Assembly (NCBI RefSeq): GCF_021018745.1
Contig: NZ_CP063845.1
Location: 62,001-126,000 of the forward strand
Direction of reading: 5' to 3'
DNA length: 64,000 bases
DNA from: Gloeobacter morelensis MG652769
Lineage (GTDB): Bacteria; Cyanobacteriota; Cyanobacteriia; Gloeobacterales; Gloeobacteraceae
Within the stretch, counting starts at the first letter, position 1, and every line of letters starts with the position of its first letter. The position numbers were made by a program, and so were the translations under genes. The notes under the pieces are model-generated. The model saw nothing but the letters and a program-made list of their open reading frames with translations, ran no database searches and had not been told where the DNA came from. Below are positions 29,401 through 35,753 of this stretch, piece by piece.

Positions 29401-30056
29401 TGGGGATGCTGCAGGGACACACCAGCTGGGTGCGCTCGGTCGCCTTCCACCCGGATGGCCGCGTGCTCGCCAGTGCCAGCCAGGACAAAACGGCCCGACT
29501 GTGGGATATCGAAACTGGCCGGTGTCTCTGGACATTGCAAGGGCACACCAGCTGGGTGCGCTCGGTCGCCTTTCACCCGGACGGCCACACCCTCGCCAGC
29601 GGCAGTGACGACGGTACCGTCAAGCTCTGGGACGTGCATACCGGCCGGTTGGCGGGCAGCCTGTCGGGGCACGGCAGTGGCGTCTGGTCGGTAGTCTTTG
29701 CCGCGGACGGCAGGCGGCTCGCCAGCGGCGGGGACGATAAGACGGTGCGGTTGTGGGACACCACCTCGATGCAGTGCACCCACGTGCTGAACCGCCACGC
29801 CAGCGGTGTGCTGTGCGTCGCCATCGAAGCGGACAGCCGCATCCTCGCAAGCTCCAGTGCCGACGAAACGATCACCCTGTGGGATTTACAAGGGGGCAAC
29901 TATCTAGGAACGTTGCGCATCGAAGGACCGTATACGGGGATGAACATCACCGGCGCCACGGGGTTAAGCGAAGCACAACTGGCGACATTGAAAGCTTTGG
30001 GGGCGGTGGAAGGGGACGCTGCCGCTCCGGCGACACCTTCAAGCCTGGATCGCTGA
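26463..30056 (+). CDS. NB-ARC ATPase with N-terminal HTH-like domain and 14 WD40 repeats
   Basis: From the ATG at 26463 the protein has 1197 aa. Residues about 30-90 form a small helical domain typical of cyanobacterial NB-ARC proteins (TLDAMSERTGLAPRTLSK). An NB-ARC ATPase follows, with Walker A GMGGIGKT (about 142-149) and Walker B LVVLDN (about 217-222). A short pentapeptide-like stretch (ADLRGARLCNANF) leads into 14 WD40 units (about 569-1150), enough for two seven-bladed propellers. The end carries YTGMNITGATGLSEAQ, a tail common in this family. These proteins are STAND-type signalling or defence switches, and the propellers probably sense a ligand. The 3' end overlaps the convergent protease gene by 18 nt. 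Confidence 0.93.
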   Translation: MKTPKRKRQRGVLLTPQGYSRLQEARRRLEFRGNFGNRYTLDAMSERTGLAPRTLSKVMSRKEGVDRQTLEQCFHTFGLQLNEEDYLSLQIGRGRRRQPHAKPHMELEGAPNFAQFYGREQELTTLKQWIVQERSRLVAVLGMGGIGKTCLCAELLQQIHLEFEYVLWRSVRNGPLPKEVLADLLRFFSHPQEVELPASFEGQVYSLLAHLRTHRCLVVLDNIETLMSSGSLAGRYRPGFEEYGFLFGAVGSTAHNSCLVLTSREQPQGVNFVEGKRLPVRLYRLGGLGYHEGRQILLEKGLAAPEGDLHWKELIRCYAGNPLALKIVASTIRELFDGQAANFLQQGSVAFGGIYDLLEQHYQRLSDIETECLYWLAVNREPVLLSQLQEDVLLPVSRSRLLEAMESLRARSLIECGGTRFTLLPVVLEYTTDKLLEAIYRELVDGKSVLFKRFAILKAQSPEHVKDAQIRFLLKPLVDQLLAVFGSRLALEHYTHRLLGELRRSDPQQLGYAVGNLLNLLCHCGIELGGYDFSTLTVRQADLRGARLCNANFQQTNFSQSIFTEALSTVSSVAFSPDGQLLATSEINGTIRLWQAADAQQLAYCRGHTSWVWSIAFSPDGRVLASGSADRTVRLWDYRTGQCLKVFQGHEGWVRSVAFHPGGGILASGSEDAAVRLWDVDSGRCLLTLRGHSGWIHAVRFSPNGQWLASSSQDGKIQLWHPESGEPLQAMQGHTGWVRSIAFAPDGQTLISGSDDQTLRLWDVQRGLLLKCLQGHTGWVRSVDFSADGRTLASGSDDQTVRLWDADAGLCFRVMHGHSNWISSVVFSPDGRLLTSGSVDHSVRIWETGSGHCLRVLQGHGSGIWSVAFRGDGKTLASGSIDHSVRLWDFSARQPMRSLQAHTSWVRTVAFSPDGTLLASGGQDRTIKLWDPDSGRCLKTLRGHTGWVNSLAFSPNGALLASSSVDHSLRIWNVETGQCLGMLQGHTSWVRSVAFHPDGRVLASASQDKTARLWDIETGRCLWTLQGHTSWVRSVAFHPDGHTLASGSDDGTVKLWDVHTGRLAGSLSGHGSGVWSVVFAADGRRLASGGDDKTVRLWDTTSMQCTHVLNRHASGVLCVAIEADSRILASSSADETITLWDLQGGNYLGTLRIEGPYTGMNITGATGLSEAQLATLKALGAVEGDAAAPATPSSLDR
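28170..29910 (+). repeat. 14 tandem WD40 repeat units
   Basis: About 126-nt units encode blades ending in (R/K)(L/I)W(D/E/N/H/Q). Several internal units are very alike at DNA and protein level (GHTSWVRSVAFHPDG recurs), which suggests recent duplication or gene conversion. Fourteen units fit two complete propellers. Confidence 0.9.
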
Positions 30057-30728
30057 ATCGCTGGATGCGGCATCTTTTGTAGAATTCAGCAACTGCAAGC
30101 ATCGTTCGAGGCTCTGGCCGGCGAGCATGCGCTCGGCCAGAGCGTTGTGCGTCTGGCGCTCCGCGTCCAGAATCGCTGCTGCCCGGCGCTCGGCGCGGTT
30201 GCGCAGCGTGCGGGCGGCCACGGCCCCTGTGCGCTGGGCAGCAGCCAGCAGCAAGCCGACTTTTTGCTGGTCCTCCACCGCTCCGACCGCCTCGCTATAG
30301 TACATCCGCTCGGCAAGCGCCCCGGCCAGCCAGGTGGCGCAGTAGAATTCGATGCCTTCGATGTCGAGCCGGGCGGGGGGGCTACCGAGCGCCACACCGC
30401 CTCCGCCCCCCTGCCCCCGGCGAAACGATTCCCAGGCACCCAGGGTGTACCCTTCGACCGGAAGACCCAGGCGGTGGGCGACCAGTAAATGCCCGGCCTC
30501 GTGGCGGGCCACCCGCTGCCGCCAGCCGGGCCGGCGCTCCTGCATCAGCCCGATGAGCAACATCGACAGCCTTCCCTGCAAAAAGAACTGGTCGATGAAA
30601 AACGACCCCAGACCCACCGCCACCAAAAAGGCGGCGATGGCCGGCGAGAGGCCGAGGGCGGGACCGAGGCCTGCAAGCAGAGTCACCAGGAGTGCCAGGA
30701 CGGCCAGCAGGCCGGTGCGATCGCCCAT
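30039..30728 (-). CDS. membrane zinc metalloprotease (M41-like, no AAA domain)
   Basis: The protein has 229 aa. Two hydrophobic segments (about 6-28 and 30-50) precede RVARHEAGHLLVAHRL, where HEAGH is the zinc-binding HExxH. Downstream helices (WLAGALAERMYY) resemble the FtsH/M41 protease domain. No AAA ATPase domain is present, so this is the cyanobacterial stand-alone relative of FtsH. The gene starts 4 nt after the DUF427 gene (same strand, probable operon) and ends inside the 3' end of the WD40 gene. Substrate unknown. Confidence 0.8.
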   Translation of the reverse strand: MGDRTGLLAVLALLVTLLAGLGPALGLSPAIAAFLVAVGLGSFFIDQFFLQGRLSMLLIGLMQERRPGWRQRVARHEAGHLLVAHRLGLPVEGYTLGAWESFRRGQGGGGGVALGSPPARLDIEGIEFYCATWLAGALAERMYYSEAVGAVEDQQKVGLLLAAAQRTGAVAARTLRNRAERRAAAILDAERQTHNALAERMLAGQSLERCLQLLNSTKDAASSDSAIQA

Positions 30729-30732
30729 CGCG

Positions 30733-31017
30733 CTAAGCCTCGACCCGGGTGCCCTTCCAGAAGGCGATGTGGCCGGTGATATTCTTGGCGGCGTCCTTGG
30801 GGGTCGGGTAGTACCAGGCGGCGTCTTTGTTCACTTTGCCGTCCACGACGACGTCGTAGTAACTGGCTACCCCTTTCCAGGGGCAGGTGGTGTGGGTGTT
30901 GGAAGGCTGGAAGTACTCTTTTTGGATCGCATCGGGCGGAAAGTAGTAATTTCCTTCCACCACTTCGCACTGGTCGCTCTGGGCGAGTACGGTCCCATTC
31001 CAGGTCGCTTTGGGCAT
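30733..31017 (-). CDS. DUF427 domain protein
   Basis: A protein of about 94 aa containing WNGTVLAQSD, NYYFPPDAI, TTCPWKG and YYDVVVDG, the conserved signature of DUF427, a small beta-rich fold of unknown role. The ATG at 31017 gives the normal family start. A TTG at 31035 has a better-placed GGAGAGG and would add six residues. It is followed after 15 nt by the membrane protease gene. Confidence 0.85.
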   Translation of the reverse strand: MPKATWNGTVLAQSDQCEVVEGNYYFPPDAIQKEYFQPSNTHTTCPWKGVASYYDVVVDGKVNKDAAWYYPTPKDAAKNITGHIAFWKGTRVEA

Positions 31018-31123
31018 AATCGGTGATTCCGGCAACTGACACTACCTCTCCAGGTTAAATCGATCCGACTGCCCGGGCGAACTCCCGCTACAATCTGCCT
31101 GGATCGCACATCGAGGAGGTCGG

Positions 31124-31528
31124 ATGAAGGGGATGCAGGGGCTGGCGATCGCCGCCGCCGCGACATTGCTCGCAGGCGGGGTCGCCCTTGGAGCCGAGGT
31201 GCCGATTTCGGTGCTGCGCTCGCGCAGTGTGAGTACTACGAGCAAATCGCGGCAGCTGGTCTACGCGAGTGTGCCCGCCAAGGCCACCGACGCGCAGATC
31301 GTCGATGCGGTCAAACAATACGCCCTCAAGGAGCGCAAGGCGGCGGGTATCGACGAAGTGACGGTGTTCGTAGATCTGGATCTGGCCAAAAACTGCGAAA
31401 AGATCGCGACGCCCTACTTCACCATCAACGACGCAGGCAAGGTCGAGCAAGGTTACACCGACCGGGCCGCCTACACCCGGGTTATCGAAAAACTGCGCTC
31501 CCAGGGCAGTTGTAAGGCGCTGTACTAG
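31124..31528 (+). CDS. small secreted hypothetical protein
   Basis: The protein has 134 aa, with an ATG preceded by GAGGAGG. A signal peptide (hydrophobic residues 5-22, cleavage near ALGA/EV) leads to a mature domain of about 110 aa. That domain has a predicted alpha/beta pattern and two Cys (near residues 98 and 130) that could form a disulphide. I recognise no family. A TACAAT -10 at 31089-31094 lies just upstream without a clear -35. It precedes the secreted serpin gene by 64 nt, on the same strand. Confidence 0.7.
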   Translation: MKGMQGLAIAAAATLLAGGVALGAEVPISVLRSRSVSTTSKSRQLVYASVPAKATDAQIVDAVKQYALKERKAAGIDEVTVFVDLDLAKNCEKIATPYFTINDAGKVEQGYTDRAAYTRVIEKLRSQGSCKALY

Positions 31529-31592
31529 CGGCCGGAACTGGAACAATCGTCAAACGGAATGGGTCGAATAAGTTCTCCCCCTGTTCGGTTCA

Positions 31593-32825
31593 ATGAAAAA
31601 CGATGCTCCAGGCCGGCCTTTCCGGCGTTCAACCCTGCTGCGGTGGGGATTGGCTTTGGCTCTATTCGGTTCGGGTGTGCTGCGGGCCGGTGCCCAGGAG
31701 AAGTCGGCCGTGAAGATGCTCAGCGACGCACAGACCCGTTTCGGTTTTCGGCTTTTGGCGGCCCTGTACAGCCAAGCCGCCGACCAGAATGTCGTGATTT
31801 CTCCCTTGAGCATTGTCCTGGCGCTCACCATGGCTTACAACGGTGCAGGCGGCTCCACCCGCACCGCCATGGCGCAAACCCTCACCTTTGGCAACCTGGA
31901 GGATGAAGCGATCAATCAGGGTTCGGCCGAACTCGTCCAGGCCCTGCAAGCAGCGCCTACATCCAAGGTGCTGATCGCCAACTCGCTGTGGTCCCAGAAG
32001 GGTATCGCTCTGCAACCGGCCTTTGTCCGCCAGGCCGAGCAGTACTTTCAGGCGCGGGTGGAGGAACTGAATTTGGCCGAGCCGCGCTCCGCCGAGCGCA
32101 TCAACCGCTGGGTGGCCGAAAAAACCGAGCACAAAATCGAGCAAATCGTCTCCCCGGCTGCGCTGCAAGACGCGCTGGTGGTACTGATGAACGCGGTCTA
32201 CTTCAAGGCGGACTGGCAGGAGGCCTTCGACAAATCCGCCACCCGCAAGCGACCGTTCAAGCTCGGGGACGGCCGGCAGAAGAGCCATCCGCTGATGAGC
32301 AAGCAGGGCCGCTTCGATTACTACGAAACCGACGAATTCCAGGCGGTGCGGCTGCCCTACAAAGACGATTTTCTAGGAATGTACGTCTTTTTGCCCAAGG
32401 CAGACCCGGCGGTCTTCTATCGGCAATTGTCCGCTGAGAACTGGCAGCAATGGCTGGGTCCGCGCACTTTTGCCCGTCGGCCCGGAGAACTGGTCCTGCC
32501 CCGCTTTCAGGTGCGCTATGAAGCGCAACTCAAACAGACTCTGAGCGCCTTGGGCCTAGGTATTGCTTTTAGCGGCCGGGCCGACTTCACACGGATGGTC
32601 CGCGAACCGGCATTGATCTCCGAGGTAATCCACAAGACCTTCGTCGATGTCAACGAAGAGGGCACCGAGGCGGCGGCGGCCACCGGCGCAATCGTGGCGC
32701 GCACCTCCGCTGTCACCACACCACCGTTTCGGATGGTGGTCGATCGCCCGTTTTTCTTTGCCATCCAGGACAATCGCACCGGAACGCTGCTGTTTGTAGG
32801 AGCAATTGCCGACCCGATGGGTTGA
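31593..32825 (+). CDS. secreted serpin (serine protease inhibitor)
   Basis: The protein has 410 aa with an N-terminal signal peptide ending near GAQ/EK, so it acts in the periplasm or outside the cell. Serpin hallmarks are VISPLSIVLALTMAYNGA, LMNAVYFKADW, the hinge VDVNEEGTEAAAATG and the C-terminal DRPFFFAIQDNRTGTLLFVGAI. The small-residue hinge is the type found in inhibitory serpins. Counting 14 residues from the hinge Thr puts P1 at the Thr of ARTSA. If the loop is one residue shorter P1 would be Arg, which would favour trypsin-like targets. Bacterial serpins are sporadic. The gene is flanked by other secreted-protein genes. Confidence 0.93.
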   Translation: MKNDAPGRPFRRSTLLRWGLALALFGSGVLRAGAQEKSAVKMLSDAQTRFGFRLLAALYSQAADQNVVISPLSIVLALTMAYNGAGGSTRTAMAQTLTFGNLEDEAINQGSAELVQALQAAPTSKVLIANSLWSQKGIALQPAFVRQAEQYFQARVEELNLAEPRSAERINRWVAEKTEHKIEQIVSPAALQDALVVLMNAVYFKADWQEAFDKSATRKRPFKLGDGRQKSHPLMSKQGRFDYYETDEFQAVRLPYKDDFLGMYVFLPKADPAVFYRQLSAENWQQWLGPRTFARRPGELVLPRFQVRYEAQLKQTLSALGLGIAFSGRADFTRMVREPALISEVIHKTFVDVNEEGTEAAAATGAIVARTSAVTTPPFRMVVDRPFFFAIQDNRTGTLLFVGAIADPMG

Positions 32826-32845
32826 TGCGATAAGTTGCATTGGTC

Positions 32846-32874
32846 TTGAAAAATCAGCGCTCTTGCTCTAGCCT
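32846..32874 (+). promoter_or_regulatory. candidate promoter of the grr operon
   Basis: TTGAAA (32846-32851), a 17-nt spacer and TAGCCT (32869-32874) lie about 80 nt upstream of the grrA start. The -10 matches consensus at three positions only. No terminator was seen between it and the serpin stop. Confidence 0.35.
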
Positions 32875-32954
32875 CGTTGCAGGTTTCTAGAAAGCTGCAT
32901 GTTCGTGTTTCAGCTTCATTGCAGACCCGGTGAATGGAACTGGGAGATCGACCC

Positions 32955-33356
32955 GTGAAAGTCAGTAATGGAATCAGCCTGGTCGGTTTCTTTCTGGCGC
33001 TTTCCGGCCTGAAAGCTCCTGAAGTGCAGGCAATTGTCTACCCACAAGAAACGGTCCCACGGACGGTCGAGGGGCGCCTCGCCCGGATTGCAGGCGCGCT
33101 CGCCGAATGCTCCCACGGGCTTGATGGACAGCAGCTGCCGGTTCTGGATCTCCTCGCGTTTGGCTTTGCCAACCGGGCCGGGGGCGGAGGATTTGGCAAC
33201 GTGGGCAGCCGCTACGGCGGCGGGGTCGGTTTTGCCAACCGGGCCGGACCAGGAGCTTTTGTCAATGCCCGTCCGAGCTGGCGCAACGGCTGGGCGGACG
33301 GCGGCAGCTTCTACAACCGTTACTATCCCAATGGTGCACCGGGATGGTACAACTGA
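32955..33356 (+). CDS. grrA: GrrA-type glycine-rich cyclophane RiPP precursor
   Basis: Start chosen at GTG 32955 because GGGAG sits 8 nt upstream and the product then begins MKVSNGISLVGFFLAL, like other GrrA leaders. An ATG at 32934 would add seven residues. The 133-aa precursor has a hydrophobic leader to about residue 26 and a Gly/Asn-rich core from 70. The core carries eight aromatic-x-Asn motifs: F71, F80, F93, F102, W109, F119, Y124 and W131, the last being the C-terminal WYN. In known Grr systems the radical-SAM partner links such aromatic rings to the third residue as three-residue cyclophanes. The stop overlaps the grrM start by 13 nt. Confidence 0.9.
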   Translation: MKVSNGISLVGFFLALSGLKAPEVQAIVYPQETVPRTVEGRLARIAGALAECSHGLDGQQLPVLDLLAFGFANRAGGGGFGNVGSRYGGGVGFANRAGPGAFVNARPSWRNGWADGGSFYNRYYPNGAPGWYN

Positions 33357-34555
33357 CGGATTCTTGCAACGCGCCTGCAGAGTTTGAAGATTTTGGCCCG
33401 ATCAAATTGGTGGTCATCCAGCCTACTTCCTACTGCAACCTCGACTGCGACTACTGCTATCTGCACGAGCGACACCTGAGCAATTGTCTACCACTCGAAC
33501 TTGTCGAACCCATTTTTAAAACTATCTTTACCAGTTGCTTTCTGGGTTCAGAGTTTACTGTCTGTTGGCACGCCGGGGAGCCCCTGACAGTCTCACTCAG
33601 CTATTTTCAGGAAGCCTACCGTCGTATTGCCGAGGCAAATCGCCGCTTCAACACCCGCAATTGTCATGTCTCCCACTCGGTTCAGACCAACGGCACGCTG
33701 ATTCATCAAGCCTGGTGCGACTTTTTTAAAGAGCACCATTTTCACGTCGGTGTGAGCCTCGACGGGCCGGCGTTTCTACACGATGCCCACCGCAAGACCC
33801 GCAAAGGTACAGGTACCCACGCCGCCGCGATGCGCGGCATCGCGTATTTGCAAAAAAACGCCATTCCCTACAGCGTCATCTGCGTACTGACGCACGATTC
33901 TCTAGATTACCCCGATGAAATTTTCGCATTTTTCAGAGATCACGGTATCTACGAAGTCGCCTTTAACATGGAGGAGACCGAAGGCGCCAATCGGTACTCC
34001 TCCCTGAACGCCCGCGGCACGCTTGAACGCTACCGCGCCTTTATCGAACGATTCTGGTGGCTGGTAGCTGAGAGCCAGGGTCTGGTGAAGCTGCGGGAAT
34101 TCGAATCGGTCTGCAGCCTGATCTACACCGGGGAGCGTCTGCTGGCAAGCGACATGAACCACCCCTTTGCCATCGTCAATATCGACTGGCAGGGCAACTT
34201 CGCAACGTTCGATCCTGAGTTGCTTTCAGTCGATATCGCTCCCTACGGCAAGTTTATCTTAGGCAATGTCCTGACCGATTCTTTTGAAGCCGCGTGCCGG
34301 ACGGAGAAGTTCGGACGGATCTGGAAAGATATCGCCTGCGGCTTGCATTTGTGCCGGGAGCGGTGCGAATATTTTGGCCTTTGCGGCGGCGGAGCGGCCA
34401 GTAACAAGTACTGGGAAAACGGCGCGTTCGCATCGGCGCAGACGATGGCTTGCCGCCTGCGCTCCCAGATTGTCACCGATGTGGTGATTACCCAGTTGGA
34501 AAGCTCCCTTGGGCTGGCCGGCAGCCCGCCTGCCACCATCGCAGATTCACCCTGA
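33344..34555 (+). CDS. grrM: GrrM radical SAM/SPASM cyclophane maturase
   Basis: The protein has 403 aa. The SAM-binding [4Fe-4S] motif is C31-x3-C35-x2-C38 (YCNLDCDYC). A TIM-barrel with HVGVSLDGP follows. The C-terminal SPASM-like region carries further Cys in CGLHLCRERC, FGLCGGG and TMAC for auxiliary clusters. It is the expected enzyme for cross-linking the GrrA core. Its ATG lies inside the end of grrA in another frame, so the two are translationally coupled. grrP follows after 20 nt. Confidence 0.93.
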   Translation: MVQLTDSCNAPAEFEDFGPIKLVVIQPTSYCNLDCDYCYLHERHLSNCLPLELVEPIFKTIFTSCFLGSEFTVCWHAGEPLTVSLSYFQEAYRRIAEANRRFNTRNCHVSHSVQTNGTLIHQAWCDFFKEHHFHVGVSLDGPAFLHDAHRKTRKGTGTHAAAMRGIAYLQKNAIPYSVICVLTHDSLDYPDEIFAFFRDHGIYEVAFNMEETEGANRYSSLNARGTLERYRAFIERFWWLVAESQGLVKLREFESVCSLIYTGERLLASDMNHPFAIVNIDWQGNFATFDPELLSVDIAPYGKFILGNVLTDSFEAACRTEKFGRIWKDIACGLHLCRERCEYFGLCGGGAASNKYWENGAFASAQTMACRLRSQIVTDVVITQLESSLGLAGSPPATIADSP

Positions 34556-34575
34556 CTCGAATCGAGGCGTGCTTC

Positions 34576-35469
34576 ATGCTCCAAAAACTTTCGGTTGCGA
34601 TCACCGCAGGCGCGCTTCTAGCCGCCTCGGCCCTACCCGGCTCTGCGGAGACGGTGCTTGAAAAGGTGGCGCGCACGGGCATTCTGAGTGCGGGTCTGCA
34701 GATGGATCTGGTGCCCTATGCTTATCTCGACGACAAAGACAATCTGGTGGGCCACTCGGTCGATCTGATTGCAGCGCTGCGCGGGACGCTTTCGCAATAC
34801 CTCAAAAGGGACATCGTTCTCGATTTCGAAGAAGTCAAATCGGCGGATCGCATCCCCAAAGTGGTCGGCCGCGAGGTCGACATCGTCTGCGACAGCGTCT
34901 TCTATACCTGGGAGCGCGACCGCTTCGTCGATTATTCCCTCACCTACGCGATCACCGGTATCCGGCTTTTGGTCAAAAAAGACAGCGCTCTGGGCACACC
35001 GCAATCGCTTAGCGGCAAGCGGATCGTCGCCGGGGCCAATTCCCCCGCCGAGCAGACGATCCGCGCGGTGCAACCGCAGGTGGTCCCTGTGGCTTTTGCG
35101 ACAATCCCGGAAGCCTATCGGGCGCTTGTCGAGGGCAAAGTCGACGCGGTCGCCGGCGACAGCATCGCCCTGGCCGGCTTTCGAGCCACCCTTCCAAAAC
35201 CCGACGACTTCAAGATCGTGCCCCAGGAGGCCTACAGCCGCTACGGCGTTGCCTGCATCACACCGGAGGACAATTCCAAGTTTTTAGATCTGGTCAATTA
35301 CACGATTGTCTCGGGTATGCAGGGCTATATCGACGGCGATCCCGCAGCGGCTGAAAAAGTCGACCGCTGGTTCGGCCCTGACGGTCTGGTCAAAACCGAT
35401 CCAAAAGTGATCCGCGATTTTTACCAGCAAGTCATCGACATGCGCGAGCAGGTGCAGCTCGCCAAGTGA
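34576..35469 (+). CDS. grrP: GrrP orphan extracellular solute-binding-like protein
   Basis: The protein has 297 aa. Signal peptide LSVAITAGALLAASALPGSA is followed by a family-3 periplasmic binding fold: GLQMDLVPYAY, GHSVDLIAAL, EVDIVCDSVFYTWER, and KVDAVAGDS in lobe 2. No ABC permease or ATPase gene is adjacent, as is usual for GrrP. Its partner is therefore thought to be the modified GrrA peptide or a ligand it presents. The ATG was chosen because it begins the signal peptide and sits 20 nt after grrM. Confidence 0.9.
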   Translation: MLQKLSVAITAGALLAASALPGSAETVLEKVARTGILSAGLQMDLVPYAYLDDKDNLVGHSVDLIAALRGTLSQYLKRDIVLDFEEVKSADRIPKVVGREVDIVCDSVFYTWERDRFVDYSLTYAITGIRLLVKKDSALGTPQSLSGKRIVAGANSPAEQTIRAVQPQVVPVAFATIPEAYRALVEGKVDAVAGDSIALAGFRATLPKPDDFKIVPQEAYSRYGVACITPEDNSKFLDLVNYTIVSGMQGYIDGDPAAAEKVDRWFGPDGLVKTDPKVIRDFYQQVIDMREQVQLAK

Positions 35470-35589
35470 TGTGCTCGGCCTGCGGAGCACAATCCACAAC
35501 ACCGTCAATTGTCGTTGGGTTGCGGTGCATCCCATGGATACTCAGCTGGGGTCGCGACTTGGTGTATGATTGCTGCACAATCAAATGGC

Positions 35590-35702
35590 TTCGGGAGTCC
35601 GGGGGATCAGCCCGGGCTAAAAGGGGAAAGTCCGGTGCGAGTCCGGCGCTGTGCCGCAGCTGTGATGGCTTGAGAGCAAGCCTCAGTCAGAATGCCCGCC
35701 CA
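35590..35702 (+). promoter_or_regulatory. cobalamin (B12) riboswitch
   Basis: The leader contains the conserved B12-box series: GGGGAAAGTCCGGTGCGAGT, the GGCGCTGTGCCGCAGCTGTGA core and AGTCAGAATGCCCGCC at the 3' side. These match the cobalamin aptamer at the expected distances. A TATGAT -10 lies upstream (35565-35570). It is overlapped by an inverted repeat TGATTG-N5-CAATCA (35567-35583). Downstream, ACCCG/CGGGT (35724-35740) can form a hairpin next to the AAGGGG ribosome binding site of the receptor, so translational control is plausible. B12 binding would repress the receptor operon. Confidence 0.9.
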
Positions 35703-35753
35703 ACAAAAGCCGCATTCCACTCGACCCGCGTCGCACGGGTAAGGGGTTTTTTA

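Noticed and set aside
31035..31035. TTG 31035 as definite start of the DUF427 gene
   Set aside because: It has a good ribosome binding site but adds residues not seen in the usual family start; left as an alternative.
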